Below, one piece after another: positions 12,111-22,695 of a stretch of 64,000 nucleotides of DNA. Under the pieces are notes generated by a model, which was not told where the DNA came from, did no database searches, and saw only the letters and a list, made by a program, of their open reading frames with translations. Source of the DNA: Mycobacterium simiae (GTDB taxonomy: Bacteria; Actinomycetota; Actinomycetes; Mycobacteriales; Mycobacteriaceae); assembly GCF_010727605.1 (NCBI RefSeq), contig NZ_AP022568.1, positions 186,001-250,000 on the forward strand. Direction: 5' to 3'. Numbering within the stretch: position 1 is the stretch's first letter; each line of letters opens with the position of its first letter. Both the position numbers and the translations under genes were made by a program.

Positions 12111-12701
12111 GTGGTCGAACACGATGTTCGGGCCCGGTCCGACGTCGCCGAAGGTCGCCAAGACTCCGGCCAACCCGCCGGGCGCCTCCGGCGGTTCGGC
12201 CGCCAACCGTCGCCCGAATCGCAACCGTCGAAGCCTTCCCGCCCGAACCGCCGAAACGTCGGGACGGGAGCACTCAGGCTGCTGGGGCGGCTGTGGATCC
12301 CCTTGCTCATCGTGGCGGTGCTTGCCGCCGGCGGATTCACGGTGTCGCGTCTGCATGGAATCTTCGGGTCCGAGAAGCGCCAGTCCTATGCCGACACCCG
12401 TATCAAGGACAGCAAGCCGTTCAATCCCAAGCACCTGAAGTACGAGGTCTTCGGGGCCCCGGGCACAGTTGCCGACATCAGTTATTTCGACGTCAACGCC
12501 GACCCTCAGCACATCAACGGAGTCACCCTGCCGTGGTCGATGGACCTATCGACCACGTTGCCATCCATCGTGGGAAACGTTGTCGCACAAGGCGACAGCG
12601 ACACGATCGGCTGCCGCATCATCGTTGACGGCACCGTCAAGTCCGAGAAGGTCTCACACGAGGTGAACGCCTTCACGTACTGCGTGCTGACGGCTGCATG
12701 A
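12111..12701 (+). CDS. mmpS4: MmpS4-type membrane protein
   Basis: MmpS proteins are small single-span partners of MmpL transporters; MmpS4 is needed for GPL production in M. smegmatis. The N-terminal part is Pro/Arg/Ser-rich and predicted cytosolic. One membrane segment follows ([16 protein letters not shown]), then a periplasmic domain with the family motifs KYEVFG, SYFDV and LPWS, and a Cys pair (IGCRI, TYCVLT). GTG at 12111 is preferred because AGGGGG lies just upstream; this gives 196 residues, longer than the about 140 usual for MmpS4, with the extra length before the membrane span. An in-frame ATG at 12024 also exists. The stop overlaps the mmpL4a start (ATGA). Confidence 0.88.
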   Translation: MVEHDVRARSDVAEGRQDSGQPAGRLRRFGRQPSPESQPSKPSRPNRRNVGTGALRLLGRLWIPLLIVAVLAAGGFTVSRLHGIFGSEKRQSYADTRIKDSKPFNPKHLKYEVFGAPGTVADISYFDVNADPQHINGVTLPWSMDLSTTLPSIVGNVVAQGDSDTIGCRIIVDGTVKSEKVSHEVNAFTYCVLTAA

Positions 12702-15595
12702 GCGAGGAGTACGTCGGCACCGAGCGGCCCGCGCGACCACCGTTTATTGCGCGGGCGATCCACCGGTCCTCGGTCCTCATTATCTTGGGGTGGCTGGGCC
12801 TGACCGTTTTCTTGACCATTGGCGTCCCCCCACTGGAGGTTGTGGAGCAACAGCATTCGGTGTCGCTGAATCCGATCGAGGCGCCATCTTTCAAAGCAAT
12901 GCAGCGCCTTGGCCAGGACTTCAAGGAATCCAATTCCGGTGCTCTCGCCATGATCGTCCTGGAGGGCGACCGCCCGCTCGGCCAGGAAGCGCACAACTAC
13001 TACGACGAATTGATTCGTCGACTGGAAGCCGATACCAAGCACGTCCAACACATTCAGAATTTCTGGGGCGACCCGGTCACCGCAGCCGCCGCGCAGAGCA
13101 CCGACGGCAAGGCCGCCTACGTGCAGTTGAACCTAGGCGGCAGCCAGGGCGCATCTGCGGGCGACGCATCCGTGGCGGCCGTTCGAAAAATCGTCGCGAG
13201 CGTCCCGACGCCGCCGGGCCTCAAGGTTTATGTCACCGGCCCCGCCGCAACGGTCGCGGACATGAATCTGGCGGGCCAGGAGACCGTCACCACGGTCACG
13301 GTGGCGAGCTTGTCGGTGATCTTCATCATGCTGCTGCTCGTCTATCGCTCGATCTTTACGGTCATCCTGCTGCTGTTCATGGTGGGCTTGGAACTTCAGA
13401 TCGGCCGCGGCATGGTGGCCTTCCTGGCCCATCACGGCTTAATTGGTCTCACCACCTTCGCCGTCAATCTGCTGGTCGCCGCGGTCATCGCCACGGGTAC
13501 GGACTACGGGATCTTCTTCGTCGGCCGGTATCAAGAGGCGCGACAAGCCGGGGAAGATCGGGAAACCGCGTTTTACACCACCTTCAGCAGCGTCGCGAAA
13601 GTGGTTCTGGCGTCCGGCCTGACAATTGCGGGTGCGGTTCTGTGTCTGAGCTTCACCCGGCTCCCCTATTTTCAACCGCTCGGTATCCCGAATGCGGTCG
13701 GCATCGCCGTCGCTGTCCTAGTCGCAATCACGCTCGGCCCGGCGCTCATCGCCGCCGGAAGCCGGTTCGGGCTGTTCGAGCCGAAGCGGAAGATTCAGGT
13801 GCGGACCTGGCGACGAATCGGTACCGCAATCGTCCGCTGGCCCTTCCCCATTCTCGTCGCGACGATCGCCCTGGCCCTCGTCGGGCTACTCACCTTGCCG
13901 GGTTACAACCCGAGCTACGACGACCAAAAGTTCATTCCCGAGGATATTCCGGCCAGCCTGGGTAATGCGGCCGCTGCCCGACATTTTCCCGAGTCGCGAA
14001 CAATGATGCCCGAGATTCTCTTGGTCGAAGCCGACCATGATCTGCGCAATCCCACGGATATGTTGGTGCTGAACCAACTTGCAAAGGGCGTACTCGCGGT
14101 TCCCGGCGTGTCCACGGTGCAGAGCGTCACCCGCCCGGAGGGAACTCCGTTGGCGCACACCAGCATTCCCTACATCATGAGCATGTCGCAGTCGACTCAG
14201 CTGACAAACATGGCGTTCCAGAAGGACCGCATGGCGGACATGCTCAAGCAGGCTGAAGAGCTGGCAAAGATGATCGCCTTAATGCAGCACATGCTGGGGC
14301 TGATGAAAGAACTCACTGCCGTAACCCACGACATGGTCGGCCGGACGCACGAAATTCAGAAGGCGACGGCGGAGTTGAGGGACCATGTTTCGGATTTTGA
14401 AGACTTTTGGCGACCGTTGCGCAGTTATTTCTTCTGGGAGAAACATTGCTACGACATCCCAGTCTGTTACGCGATTCGATCCGTGTTCGAAGCGCTGGAT
14501 GGCGTCGACGAGGTCAACGATAAATTTACCCTGCTGGTAGGCGATCTCGACAAGATCGACTTACTGCTGCCCCAGTTATTGGTGCAAATTCCGCAGATGA
14601 TCGAAACCATGCAGAGCATGCGGATGATGATGCTGACCATGCACAGCACCATGCAGGGCACCTTGGGTCAGATGGAGGTGAACGGCGGCCAGAACCCCAA
14701 TGCCATGGGCCAGGCTTTCGACACCTCCAAGAATGACGACACCTTTTACTTGCCGCCCGGGATTATCGAAACCTCGGACGCTTTCAAGCGCGTCATGAAG
14801 ATCTTCTTGTCGCCGGACGGGAAGAACGCCCGAATGCTGATATCGCAAAAGGGGGACCCGGCAACGCCGGAGGGCCTGTCCCGTGTCGAGCCGATCAAGA
14901 CGGCCGCGGAGGAGGCGCTCAAGGGCACTCCGCTGGAAGACTCAAAGATCTATCTCACGGGGACCGCAGCGGTGGTCAAAGACTTGGTCGATGGAGCGAA
15001 ATACGATCTGCTGATCGCGGGCGTCGCCGCTCTTTGCCTGATTTTCATCATCATGCTGATTATGACCAGAAGTTTTATCGCGGCCCTAGTGATCGTGGGG
15101 ACGGTACTGCTGTCCCTGGGGGCATCCTTCGGTATGTCGATCTTGGTGTGGCAGTACCTGCTCGGCCTACAAATCCACTGGACGGTTCTATCGATGTCGG
15201 TGATCGTCTTGTTGGCGGTCGGATCTGACTACAACTTGCTGCTGGTTTCCCGGATGAGAGAAGAACTTCACGCGGGCATACACACCGGCATCATCCGGGC
15301 GATGGCCGGTACCGGCAAGGTCGTGACGAATGCCGGCCTGGTATTCGCGTTCACCATGGCGTCCATGGCGGTCAGCGACCTACGCAGCATCGCCCAACTA
15401 GGCACCACGATCGGGATGGGCCTGCTCTTCGACACGCTGGTGGTGCGCGCCTTCATGACGCCGTCCGTTGCGGCGCTGCTCGGACGGTGGTTCTGGTGGC
15501 CGCAACAGGTGCGCACCCGGCCGGCAAGCCAAATGCTGCGGCCGCTGGGATCCCGGCCGCTAGTCCGGTCGTTGCTGCTCAAGGAAACGCGGTGA
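12698..15595 (+). CDS. mmpL4a: MmpL4a-type RND transporter
   Basis: 965-residue RND-superfamily lipid transporter of the inner membrane. The topology fits MmpL: one N-terminal span, a periplasmic domain, about five spans, a second periplasmic domain, then six spans. Each half has the Asp-Tyr pair used for proton relay in MmpL proteins (GTDYGIFF and GSDYNLLL). The second periplasmic domain has a long Met/Leu-rich helical section around residues 510-670 with two close cysteines (CYDIPVC), typical of the coiled-coil extension of MmpL4/MmpL5. It overlaps mmpS4 by 4 bp and lies 7 bp before a paralogue. In GPL producers both MmpL4 copies are needed, so a joint role in GPL export is likely. Confidence 0.92.
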   Translation: MSEEYVGTERPARPPFIARAIHRSSVLIILGWLGLTVFLTIGVPPLEVVEQQHSVSLNPIEAPSFKAMQRLGQDFKESNSGALAMIVLEGDRPLGQEAHNYYDELIRRLEADTKHVQHIQNFWGDPVTAAAAQSTDGKAAYVQLNLGGSQGASAGDASVAAVRKIVASVPTPPGLKVYVTGPAATVADMNLAGQETVTTVTVASLSVIFIMLLLVYRSIFTVILLLFMVGLELQIGRGMVAFLAHHGLIGLTTFAVNLLVAAVIATGTDYGIFFVGRYQEARQAGEDRETAFYTTFSSVAKVVLASGLTIAGAVLCLSFTRLPYFQPLGIPNAVGIAVAVLVAITLGPALIAAGSRFGLFEPKRKIQVRTWRRIGTAIVRWPFPILVATIALALVGLLTLPGYNPSYDDQKFIPEDIPASLGNAAAARHFPESRTMMPEILLVEADHDLRNPTDMLVLNQLAKGVLAVPGVSTVQSVTRPEGTPLAHTSIPYIMSMSQSTQLTNMAFQKDRMADMLKQAEELAKMIALMQHMLGLMKELTAVTHDMVGRTHEIQKATAELRDHVSDFEDFWRPLRSYFFWEKHCYDIPVCYAIRSVFEALDGVDEVNDKFTLLVGDLDKIDLLLPQLLVQIPQMIETMQSMRMMMLTMHSTMQGTLGQMEVNGGQNPNAMGQAFDTSKNDDTFYLPPGIIETSDAFKRVMKIFLSPDGKNARMLISQKGDPATPEGLSRVEPIKTAAEEALKGTPLEDSKIYLTGTAAVVKDLVDGAKYDLLIAGVAALCLIFIIMLIMTRSFIAALVIVGTVLLSLGASFGMSILVWQYLLGLQIHWTVLSMSVIVLLAVGSDYNLLLVSRMREELHAGIHTGIIRAMAGTGKVVTNAGLVFAFTMASMAVSDLRSIAQLGTTIGMGLLFDTLVVRAFMTPSVAALLGRWFWWPQQVRTRPASQMLRPLGSRPLVRSLLLKETR

Positions 15596-15602
15596 GGGGC
15601 GC

Positions 15603-18539
15603 ATGACCACAGAACCCATCCGTGTCGAACAGCCCGAGCCCGTCGTCGAGAGGCCCGCGTTCGCGCGAGCCCTGCGCAAGCTGTCGGTGCTTACTGTCCT
15701 GGGCTGGGTAGGGCTCACGCTGCTGGTGACGTTTGCGGTTCCCTCGCTCGAACGGGTCGGACGCGAACACTCGGTGCCCCTTGCCCCTCAAGACGCACCC
15801 GCGGTGCAGGCGATGCTGCGGATGGGAAAGGTCTTCAAAGAGTCCGATTCGGACAGCTTTGTCATGCTGGTGCTCGAGAGCCAGCACGAACTCGGGGATG
15901 ATGCGCACCGCTATTACGACAAGCTGGTTCGCGCGTTGCGGGCGGACACGAAACACGTTGAGCACGTGCAGGATTTGTGGGGCGATCGACTCACAGCCGC
16001 GGGCGCGCAAAGCGCCGACGGTAAGGCCGTCTATGTCCAGTTGAACCTCGCCGGCAATCAGGGCACGACGTTGGGTCAGGACTCGCTTGCCTCGGTCCGC
16101 GGAATTCTCGCGAAGAATCCTCCACCGCCCGGGATTAACGCGTATGTCACCGGCCCGTCCGCGTTGTTCTCAGACATGCAGCAGGCTGGCGACAGATCCA
16201 TTTTGAAGATGACCGCGGTGGGTGCGGTGATCATTTTCGTGGTGCTGCTCTTCGTGTACCGGTCGATCATCACCGTGATCCTGTTGCTGATCACTGTCGG
16301 AATCGAGGTACTTGCGGCTCGGGGAATCGTCGCATTTCTCGGTGATCACAGCCTTGTCGCGCTGTCGACGTTCGCGGTAAACCTGCTGGTGGCTCTCGCG
16401 ATGGCGGCCGGGACCGACTATGGGATCTTCTTCTTCGGTCGATATCAAGAGGCGCGCCAGGCGGGTGAAGATCGGGAAACCGCGTTCTACACCACTTTTC
16501 AAAGCGTTGTGCCGGTTGTCCTGGGTTCCGGTTTGACGATCGCCGGCGCCATGCTGTGCCTGAGCTTTACCCGGATGCCCATCTTCCAGACTATGGGCGC
16601 GCCTTGCGCCTTGGGCATGGTGGTCTCGGTCGTCATCGCACTGACGCTGGTGCCCGCGGTCATCACCATCGGAAGCGCCGTCGGCCTGCTCGACCCCACC
16701 CGCGCCATCCGGTTCGGTCGCTGGCGCCGGATCGGCACGGCCATTGTGCGGTGGCCGGTACCCATTCTGGTCGCGACGATCGCCGTGGCTTTGGTCGGTT
16801 TGGTGACGCTGCCGGGTTACCAAACCAGTTACAACAACCGGCTGTACATGCCCGACGATATTCCCGCCAACGTTGGCTATGCCGCCGCGGACCGGCATTT
16901 CTCACAAGCTCGAATGCTGCCTGAAATTTTGATGATCGAATCCGATCACGACATGCGGAATCCCGCCGATTTCATCGTCTTACACCGGCTCGCCCGAGGA
17001 ATCTTCAAGATTCCTGGTATCGCGCGAGTTCAGGGAATTACCCGACCCGAAGGCACACCGATCGAGCACACGTCGATTCCGTTCATGCTCAGCATGCAGA
17101 ACGCCGCGCAAACGCAAAACGTGAAGTACATGAAAGCGCGCATGGACGACATGCTTCAGCAAATTGCCTTAATGGACGTTCAACTCGCATCGATTAAACG
17201 CCTTTACCAATTGCAGACGGAACTCACCGAGGTCACGCACGATTCGATTGTGAAAACCGGCGAGATGACGACGATTCTATACGAGTTGAGGAACCGATTC
17301 GCAGACTTCGAAGACTTCCTCAGACCGATCAAGAGCTACTTCTACTGGGAAAAGCACTGCTTCGACATCCCGATCTGTTGGTCGCTCCGCTCAATTTTTG
17401 AGACGCTTGATGGCGTCGATGAGTTGAGTGACAAATTGGGTGATCTTCTGGTGGATCTCCATAAGATGGATGTATTGCTGCCGCAATTGCTTGAGCAATA
17501 TCCGCAGATGATCCAGACCATGGAATTCTTCAAAAAGACGACGCAAACTATGCATAGTACGATGTCTGGAATCCTCGGCCAGGTAGACGTCGACAATAAG
17601 GACGCCACGACGATGGGTCAGGCGTTCGACAACTCGAAGAATGACGACTCCTTCTATTTGCCGCCGGAAATCTTCAAAAACCCCGACTTCCAAAAGGCGA
17701 TGACTCAGTTCTTGTCACCCGATGGCAAGGCGGCTCGATTCATCATTTCGCACAAGGGCGATCCCGCATCGCCCGAAAGCGTGGATCGCATCGACAAGGT
17801 GCGCACGGCGGCCGAGGAGGCGCTGAAGACGACGCCTCTGGAAGACGCCAAGATCTACGTCGCCGGGACCGCGTCGACCTTTAAGGACTTCAAGGACGGC
17901 TCCAAATTCGACCTGCTGATTGCCGGAATCGGGGCGCTCTGCCTCATTTTCACCATCATGCTGATCATCACCCGGAGTTTTGTTGCCGCGCTGGTGATTG
18001 TCGGTACGGTGGCACTTTCGCTGGGCTCATCATTCGGACTTTCGGTACTGATTTGGCAGTACATCCTGGGAATCAAGCTGTACTGGATGGTGCTGCCGAT
18101 GTCGGTGATCGTCCTCTTGGCGGTCGGATCCGACTACAACTTGCTGCTGGTTTCCCGGATGAAAGAAGAAATCGCGGGCGGTATCAATACGGGCATCATT
18201 CGCGCCATGGGCGGTACGGGCAAGGTTGTCACGAACGCGGGTTTGGTATTCGCCTTCACCATGGCATCGATGGCATCCAGCGACCTGCGGATCATTGGCC
18301 AGGTCGGCACCACAATCGGTTTGGGCCTGTTGTTCGACACGTTGGTCGTACGGTCGTTCATGACTCCGTCGATCGCCGCCATCCTCGGACGCTGGTTCTG
18401 GTGGCCGCAAGTTGTCCGACCGCGGCCCGCCAGTCAAATGCTGCGGCCCGAAGGATCGCGTCCGCTGGTCCGCGCCTTGCTGGGCAGGGAGTTTCACGAT
18501 GACGCCGCCACCGCCGAGATCCCGAAGCAGTCGGTATAG
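15603..18539 (+). CDS. mmpL4b: MmpL4b-type RND transporter
   Basis: 978-residue second MmpL4 paralogue, colinear with the one just upstream and sharing long runs such as [20 protein letters not shown]. It keeps the Asp-Tyr proton-relay pairs ([16 protein letters not shown]), the coiled-coil insert and the paired cysteines (CFDIPIC). GAGGGG lies before the ATG and 7 bp separate it from mmpL4a, so the two are co-translated. The tandem mmpL4a-mmpL4b after mmpS4 is a hallmark of GPL loci; M. tuberculosis has only single MmpS4-MmpL4. Which copy is a or b is assigned by order only. Confidence 0.92.
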   Translation: MTTEPIRVEQPEPVVERPAFARALRKLSVLTVLGWVGLTLLVTFAVPSLERVGREHSVPLAPQDAPAVQAMLRMGKVFKESDSDSFVMLVLESQHELGDDAHRYYDKLVRALRADTKHVEHVQDLWGDRLTAAGAQSADGKAVYVQLNLAGNQGTTLGQDSLASVRGILAKNPPPPGINAYVTGPSALFSDMQQAGDRSILKMTAVGAVIIFVVLLFVYRSIITVILLLITVGIEVLAARGIVAFLGDHSLVALSTFAVNLLVALAMAAGTDYGIFFFGRYQEARQAGEDRETAFYTTFQSVVPVVLGSGLTIAGAMLCLSFTRMPIFQTMGAPCALGMVVSVVIALTLVPAVITIGSAVGLLDPTRAIRFGRWRRIGTAIVRWPVPILVATIAVALVGLVTLPGYQTSYNNRLYMPDDIPANVGYAAADRHFSQARMLPEILMIESDHDMRNPADFIVLHRLARGIFKIPGIARVQGITRPEGTPIEHTSIPFMLSMQNAAQTQNVKYMKARMDDMLQQIALMDVQLASIKRLYQLQTELTEVTHDSIVKTGEMTTILYELRNRFADFEDFLRPIKSYFYWEKHCFDIPICWSLRSIFETLDGVDELSDKLGDLLVDLHKMDVLLPQLLEQYPQMIQTMEFFKKTTQTMHSTMSGILGQVDVDNKDATTMGQAFDNSKNDDSFYLPPEIFKNPDFQKAMTQFLSPDGKAARFIISHKGDPASPESVDRIDKVRTAAEEALKTTPLEDAKIYVAGTASTFKDFKDGSKFDLLIAGIGALCLIFTIMLIITRSFVAALVIVGTVALSLGSSFGLSVLIWQYILGIKLYWMVLPMSVIVLLAVGSDYNLLLVSRMKEEIAGGINTGIIRAMGGTGKVVTNAGLVFAFTMASMASSDLRIIGQVGTTIGLGLLFDTLVVRSFMTPSIAAILGRWFWWPQVVRPRPASQMLRPEGSRPLVRALLGREFHDDAATAEIPKQSV

Positions 18540-18618
18540 CGACGACTCGGGCGCTCTTTGAGCCTCACCTGGAACCAAACGGCGAATATCAGACGTCCAC
18601 CATGAAATACTTCCTATC

Positions 18619-19566
18619 GTGAGTGAACTGGCGATCGAGGTTGTCGGCCTCACTAAGACATTTGGGAAAGACACGCAGGCACTGCGCGGTGTGGACTTCT
18701 CGGTTCCGGCGGGCACAGTGTGCGGGCTGCTCGGCCACAACGGCGCCGGCAAAACGACGACGATCAACATTCTGTCCACCTTGATGCGCCCCACTTCGGG
18801 TAGCGCTTTCGTCTCCGGCTACGACATCGTGCGCCAGGCTTCGCAAGTACGACGCAGTATCGGGATGGCCGGCCAGTTCACCGCGATGGATCCGCTCCTT
18901 ACTGGCCGGGAAAATCTAGTGTTGTTCGGTCGGCTACGGGGGCTGAGTCGCCGACAGGCGAAAGCTCGCGCCGACGAGTTGATCGAGCGGTTCGATGTTG
19001 TCGAAGCCGCTGATCGTCGAGTATCCACCTATTCCGGGGGCATGTGGCGGCGCATCGACCTAGCCAGCGCCCTAATGGTGCTGCCGAAGGTGCTCTTCCT
19101 GGACGAGCCAACTGTGGGCCTGGATCCACGTAGCCGCCGCACCCTGTGGGCCCTTGTAAGTTCGTTAACCATCCAAGGGATTACCGTGCTGTTGACCACG
19201 CAATACCTGGAAGAAGCCGACATTCTGAGCGACTCGATTGTCGTCATCGACCGCGGACAGGTGATTGCAAGCGGCACAGCCGAAGAACTCAAACGCCGGG
19301 TTGGGGCCAGCTATTGCCAAGTGAGTCCGGCCAATCCGGACGACCTGAGTCGTGTCGCGGCAGCGTTGTCCGGGCTTAGCGGCATCGATATCGACGCCGA
19401 TATGAACGCGGTGTCAGTGCTCGCTCCGGACGGCGTAGCAACGCTGGGTGAGGTCTTTCGTCGCTTGGATGCGCTTGGTATCGAGCTCGCCGACATTTCG
19501 CTGCGCAAACCGTCGCTGGACGAGGCATTTCTCCATATCACCGAAGGCACTGTCACCCGATCATGA
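18619..19566 (+). CDS. drrA: DrrA-type ABC transporter ATPase
   Basis: 315-residue nucleotide-binding subunit of a daunorubicin-resistance-type ABC exporter. Walker A GHNGAGKTT is at 39-47, the signature SGGMWRR at 139-145 (LSGGQ-like, with M for Q) and Walker B VLFLDEP at 158-164. The switch region reads TTQYLEEAD, with Gln in place of the usual His, a known trait of the DrrA family. A C-terminal DrrA-type extension follows. The start is a GTG with no strong ribosome site. The stop overlaps drrB (ATGA), and the two permease genes follow. In GPL loci of the M. avium complex drrABC lie beside the glycosylation genes, so lipid export is the expected job. Confidence 0.9.
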   Translation: MSELAIEVVGLTKTFGKDTQALRGVDFSVPAGTVCGLLGHNGAGKTTTINILSTLMRPTSGSAFVSGYDIVRQASQVRRSIGMAGQFTAMDPLLTGRENLVLFGRLRGLSRRQAKARADELIERFDVVEAADRRVSTYSGGMWRRIDLASALMVLPKVLFLDEPTVGLDPRSRRTLWALVSSLTIQGITVLLTTQYLEEADILSDSIVVIDRGQVIASGTAEELKRRVGASYCQVSPANPDDLSRVAAALSGLSGIDIDADMNAVSVLAPDGVATLGEVFRRLDALGIELADISLRKPSLDEAFLHITEGTVTRS

Positions 19567-20306
19567 GTGCCTTGGCCGCCCTCACTGAACGTTCGCTGAT
19601 GGCCGCCGCCCGCGACGGGGGACTACTTTTTGAATTGCTCTCCCCCATCGGATATCTGGCGGGCTTCAGTGTGGCGTTGCACGGCCTTGTCAACACCGGC
19701 GGCATCACATATGCGCAATACTTGGTGCCCGCTGTCGTCGTCCAATCTGTAGTTTTCGTCGGTCTACTTACCGCAGACCGGGCGGCGCGCGACCACCTCT
19801 TAGGGCTAGGCCAACGCTTGGGGACACTGCCGATTTCCGCGGCCGTCCCGGTGAGCGCGCGCATGGTCGCGACCCTTACTCGAGCGGCACTCGCACTTTC
19901 GGTTGCCATGGTCGCGGGCTACGCCTTCGGATTCCGCATGACGGGTGGAGCGGGTTACGGGGTGGCTTTTGTGCTGATCGCGATGTTCCTGTGCTTAGCC
20001 GTCGCGTTGGGTGCCGATGCACTTGGGTCAAGCGCAAACAGTATCCAGGGAGCTGGCCAGCTTCTCTTCGTCCCGCAGCTCATGTTGTTTCTGCTATCCA
20101 CTGGAATCGCCCCTGAGGCAACGTTTCCCGAGTGGTTGCGTCCGTTCGTCCGTAACCAACCGGTATCACAAGTCGCCGAGACCCTGCGCGGCCTTGCCGC
20201 GGGCCGAGTCGCTGGCGGAAACTTGGCGACCAGCCTTGTCTGGTGTGCAGGCATGGTGCTGGTCTTCGGCGCGGTAACCGTGCGGATGCAGAGGCGGGCC
20301 GAGTGA
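19563..20306 (+). CDS. drrB: DrrB-type ABC-2 permease
   Basis: 247-residue ABC-2-type membrane subunit with about six predicted spans (for example LVPAVVVQSVVFVGLL and ALALSVAMVAGYAFGF). It contains the DrrB/NodJ-like conserved stretch near the C-terminus (PEWLRPFVRNQPVSQVAETLRG in outline: Pro-Glu-Trp-Leu, Asn-Gln-Pro-Val). It overlaps drrA by 4 bp and the next permease gene by 4 bp (GTGA), which implies equal synthesis of the three subunits. It would pair with the following permease as a heterodimeric channel. Confidence 0.87.
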   Translation: MSALAALTERSLMAAARDGGLLFELLSPIGYLAGFSVALHGLVNTGGITYAQYLVPAVVVQSVVFVGLLTADRAARDHLLGLGQRLGTLPISAAVPVSARMVATLTRAALALSVAMVAGYAFGFRMTGGAGYGVAFVLIAMFLCLAVALGADALGSSANSIQGAGQLLFVPQLMLFLLSTGIAPEATFPEWLRPFVRNQPVSQVAETLRGLAAGRVAGGNLATSLVWCAGMVLVFGAVTVRMQRRAE

Positions 20307-21094
20307 CACAGATCCCCGAGGCAATCAGCACATTCGTGATCCAGAGCTGGGTGCATGCTGGTCGCCTCCTCACCCGATGGCGACGCGACCGTGCAGTGCT
20401 CGTGGGCTCGCTCGCGTTTCCCGTCTGTCTGCTATTTGTCTACGTTGTGGTGCTGGATGAGCGGGTGCGCAAGGTCACTGGGGTGGAGAGCGTTTACGGT
20501 CTTGTCCCAGTTTGCGCGGTTCTATCCGGGCTATTCGGGGCTTTCAGCACCGCGGTAGGGATCCAGTGGGAGCGCGAATCGGGCCTGCTCGGCAGAATGT
20601 GGATGCTGCCGGTACGCAGGGCAAGTGCACTCACCGGCCGACTAGCGGCCGAGGCTGTCCGCGCGCTTATCGGTTCGGTCTTTATCACAATCATTGGTGT
20701 GGGAATGGGCCTGCGCTTTAACCACGGCTGGCCTACCCTACTGCTCTATTGTCTGATTCCGTCAATCCTGGTTGTCGGATTTACCGCTATGGTGATGGCG
20801 ATGGCCATCCGCACCAATGGACGCAGTGTCATGACCTGGCTGGTGGCCGCCACCGTGTCGATAGCTTTCCTGAATCCTGGGACAACCCCAATTGACCAAT
20901 TTCCGACGTGGCTTCGTCCACTGGTCCACCTGCAACCGATGTCGCCGCCCATAGAGACAATGTGGGCGCTTGCCCATGGCGGCCCGATTTTATGGCCCCT
21001 TATGATCACTCTCATGTGGATGGTAGCGCTGCTTGTGATATTCATGCCAATGGCCGTGCGTGGCTATCGACGTGCGGCCGAATCTACAGCTTAA
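20303..21094 (+). CDS. drrC: DrrC-type ABC-2 permease
   Basis: 263-residue second ABC-2 permease. GTG at 20303 is chosen because it overlaps the drrB stop as GTGA; an in-frame ATG at 20243 would lie inside drrB. Predicted spans include VLVGSLAFPVCLLFVYVVVL, LYCLIPSILVVGFTAMVM and a C-terminal LIVIFMP-like segment. The late motif FPTWLRPLVHLQPMSPPIETM matches the conserved region of DrrC-type proteins in outline (Pro-x-Trp-Leu-x-Pro, Gln-Pro-x-Ser). It is the last gene of the plus-strand export operon; the next gene converges on it 33 bp later. In M. avium-complex loci drrC marks the edge of the serovar-specific island. Confidence 0.87.
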   Translation: MTQIPEAISTFVIQSWVHAGRLLTRWRRDRAVLVGSLAFPVCLLFVYVVVLDERVRKVTGVESVYGLVPVCAVLSGLFGAFSTAVGIQWERESGLLGRMWMLPVRRASALTGRLAAEAVRALIGSVFITIIGVGMGLRFNHGWPTLLLYCLIPSILVVGFTAMVMAMAIRTNGRSVMTWLVAATVSIAFLNPGTTPIDQFPTWLRPLVHLQPMSPPIETMWALAHGGPILWPLMITLMWMVALLVIFMPMAVRGYRRAAESTA

Positions 21095-21127
21095 GCGCGC
21101 ATCACGATACTGACCGTCGAATAATGG

Positions 21128-21859
21128 TCATTGAACTTCACGAAAAAATATTCCGTCGGCTTGCAACATTCGACCGTCGCGGGGGTCCGTGAAGCCAGGA
21201 AGCAGACCGGTCAACGTAAAACCCAGCGAGTACACCAAGTCAAGCGCCTCGCGAATAAGCATCCCCCCTTCGTACAAGGGAATGAACGACAGTTCTAATT
21301 GCATACCCACCACATGGTCGCTTATCGTTGATTGAGCGCCGGCGATAACCTGTTTTTCGAAACCTTGAACGTCGATCTTGAGAAAAACCACGCTGCTGGC
21401 CCCAAGCACTTTTGGCGTTAAACCATCAAGGCGATGAATCGGAACCTGCTCGGTGCCGATGTAGTTCGCCGGCGGAAAAGCATCTTGATGACTCTTCAGC
21501 ATTGGCAAGATCGAGCTGCTCGCACCAGCATTACCCGCGACGTTGATCGAAATCATCCCGTCGACATCGCCTACCGCGCACTGCCGGCATTCCCAGAGAG
21601 GATCTTTCGACGCATTTCGGAGGAGTAGAGAAAACGTCTCCGAAAGCGGCTCGAATGACACAATGCGGCCCGTGTATGCCGCCATGCGCAGATCACTAGC
21701 ATATTGGCCCGAGTTCGCGCCGATATCAATAACCGTATCTACGCGATGGGCTTCAAGCTGCTTGACGAACTGGCGCTTCCAACCTGTTTCGGAATAGGGC
21801 CGAGTTACTTCAAATATGGTATTTCGCGCGATCAAACCACCCCTGCGAAAAAAATTCAC
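21128..21859 (-). CDS. FkbM-family methyltransferase (Rv1513-like)
   Basis: 243-residue SAM-dependent methyltransferase of the FkbM type, likely acting on a sugar hydroxyl. SAM-binding motif I is VIDIGANSGQYA near residue 43, followed by IVSFEPL and the FkbM-type acidic motif VFLKIDVQGFEKQVI. Length and placement after gmdA-epiA match M. tuberculosis Rv1513, which lies directly after epiA. Here another methyltransferase gene is inserted between. It is the last gene of the minus-strand set gmdA-epiA-MTase-FkbM. A fucose residue made by its neighbours is a reasonable substrate, but that is inference. Confidence 0.85.
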   Translation of the reverse strand: MNFFRRGGLIARNTIFEVTRPYSETGWKRQFVKQLEAHRVDTVIDIGANSGQYASDLRMAAYTGRIVSFEPLSETFSLLLRNASKDPLWECRQCAVGDVDGMISINVAGNAGASSSILPMLKSHQDAFPPANYIGTEQVPIHRLDGLTPKVLGASSVVFLKIDVQGFEKQVIAGAQSTISDHVVGMQLELSFIPLYEGGMLIREALDLVYSLGFTLTGLLPGFTDPRDGRMLQADGIFFREVQ

Positions 21860-21954
21860 GGCGCCACATTAACACGGCGCGCCGACACGTTCGCCGAATC
21901 AGGCTGCTTCATCCGTCGTAGCAGAAACTTCTGGGGCGCGATGGCAGGGTCGGT

Positions 21955-22611
21955 TCATTCGGGTAGCTCGACGACAATCGAGTCCAGACCTGTGCGGATC
22001 GCGGCCGTCGGGAACGCGCTGCGCGCAGCGGCTGTAATCTCATCGAGTTGTGGAAATCCGACCAGCCCTGAGCCGAAGAGGCGCAGGTCGTCAATGACGA
22101 GTGTGGTTCCCGGCATGGCTACGTCGGCGAGTTGTCTGAGCGTCGACTCTGCGGGTTCCATCTCCTCCCCTTCCGCAGTGCCGTCACCAGAGAAGTGTCC
22201 ATCGAGGAACACGAGCGGCGGGCTCGAGCAGTCCGCCACAATCTTGGGGATTTCGATAAGCGAATCGCCGTGGACAAGGCTGACATTCGGATAACTCGCG
22301 AACCGTTGCTTGGCGGCGGTGAATAGACCGTCGTGGAGCTCGACCGAAATCACCCGCTCCGCATGCGGCGCAAAGAAGGCCGTCGTCGCACCCTTGTAAG
22401 TACCAGCCTCGACAAAGATGCGGTGGTTGCGCGATTTGAACAGTTTCAGTAGATGGCGCTGCTTCGCGATGGCGGGTGGCGAAACCAGATGGTCGCCATG
22501 GAACCACCCGTACGCGGCTGCCCGGCGCGTTGGCTCCAGGGAGTCTTTGCTGCGCCCTGTATTCAGCGCGATAGCGATCAGGCTGCGCATGATCATCGAC
22601 ATAACGGTCAC
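21955..22611 (-). CDS. Class I SAM methyltransferase-like protein
   Basis: 218-residue protein with a Rossmann-type SAM fold: IFVEAGTYKGATTAFFA as motif I near residue 65, VISVELHDG as the acidic strand-2 motif, and PLVFLDGHFSGDGTAEGEE with LVIDDLRLFG further on. The pattern resembles O-methyltransferase and cephalosporin-hydroxylase-like proteins of sugar clusters. GTG at 22611 is followed by ATG codons at residues 4, 6 and 8, so the exact start is open. It sits between epiA (84 bp upstream) and the FkbM gene (95 bp downstream). It may add a methyl group to the hapten; the substrate is unknown. Confidence 0.75.
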   Translation of the reverse strand: MTVMSMIMRSLIAIALNTGRSKDSLEPTRRAAAYGWFHGDHLVSPPAIAKQRHLLKLFKSRNHRIFVEAGTYKGATTAFFAPHAERVISVELHDGLFTAAKQRFASYPNVSLVHGDSLIEIPKIVADCSSPPLVFLDGHFSGDGTAEGEEMEPAESTLRQLADVAMPGTTLVIDDLRLFGSGLVGFPQLDEITAAARSAFPTAAIRTGLDSIVVELPE

Positions 22612-22695
22612 ACTAACTGGCCCTAGGCGGTAGTTCCAGCGGTTCAGAATCGTTTTGCCACGACGCGGCGTGAGAAGTCATATCTAACAACAAGT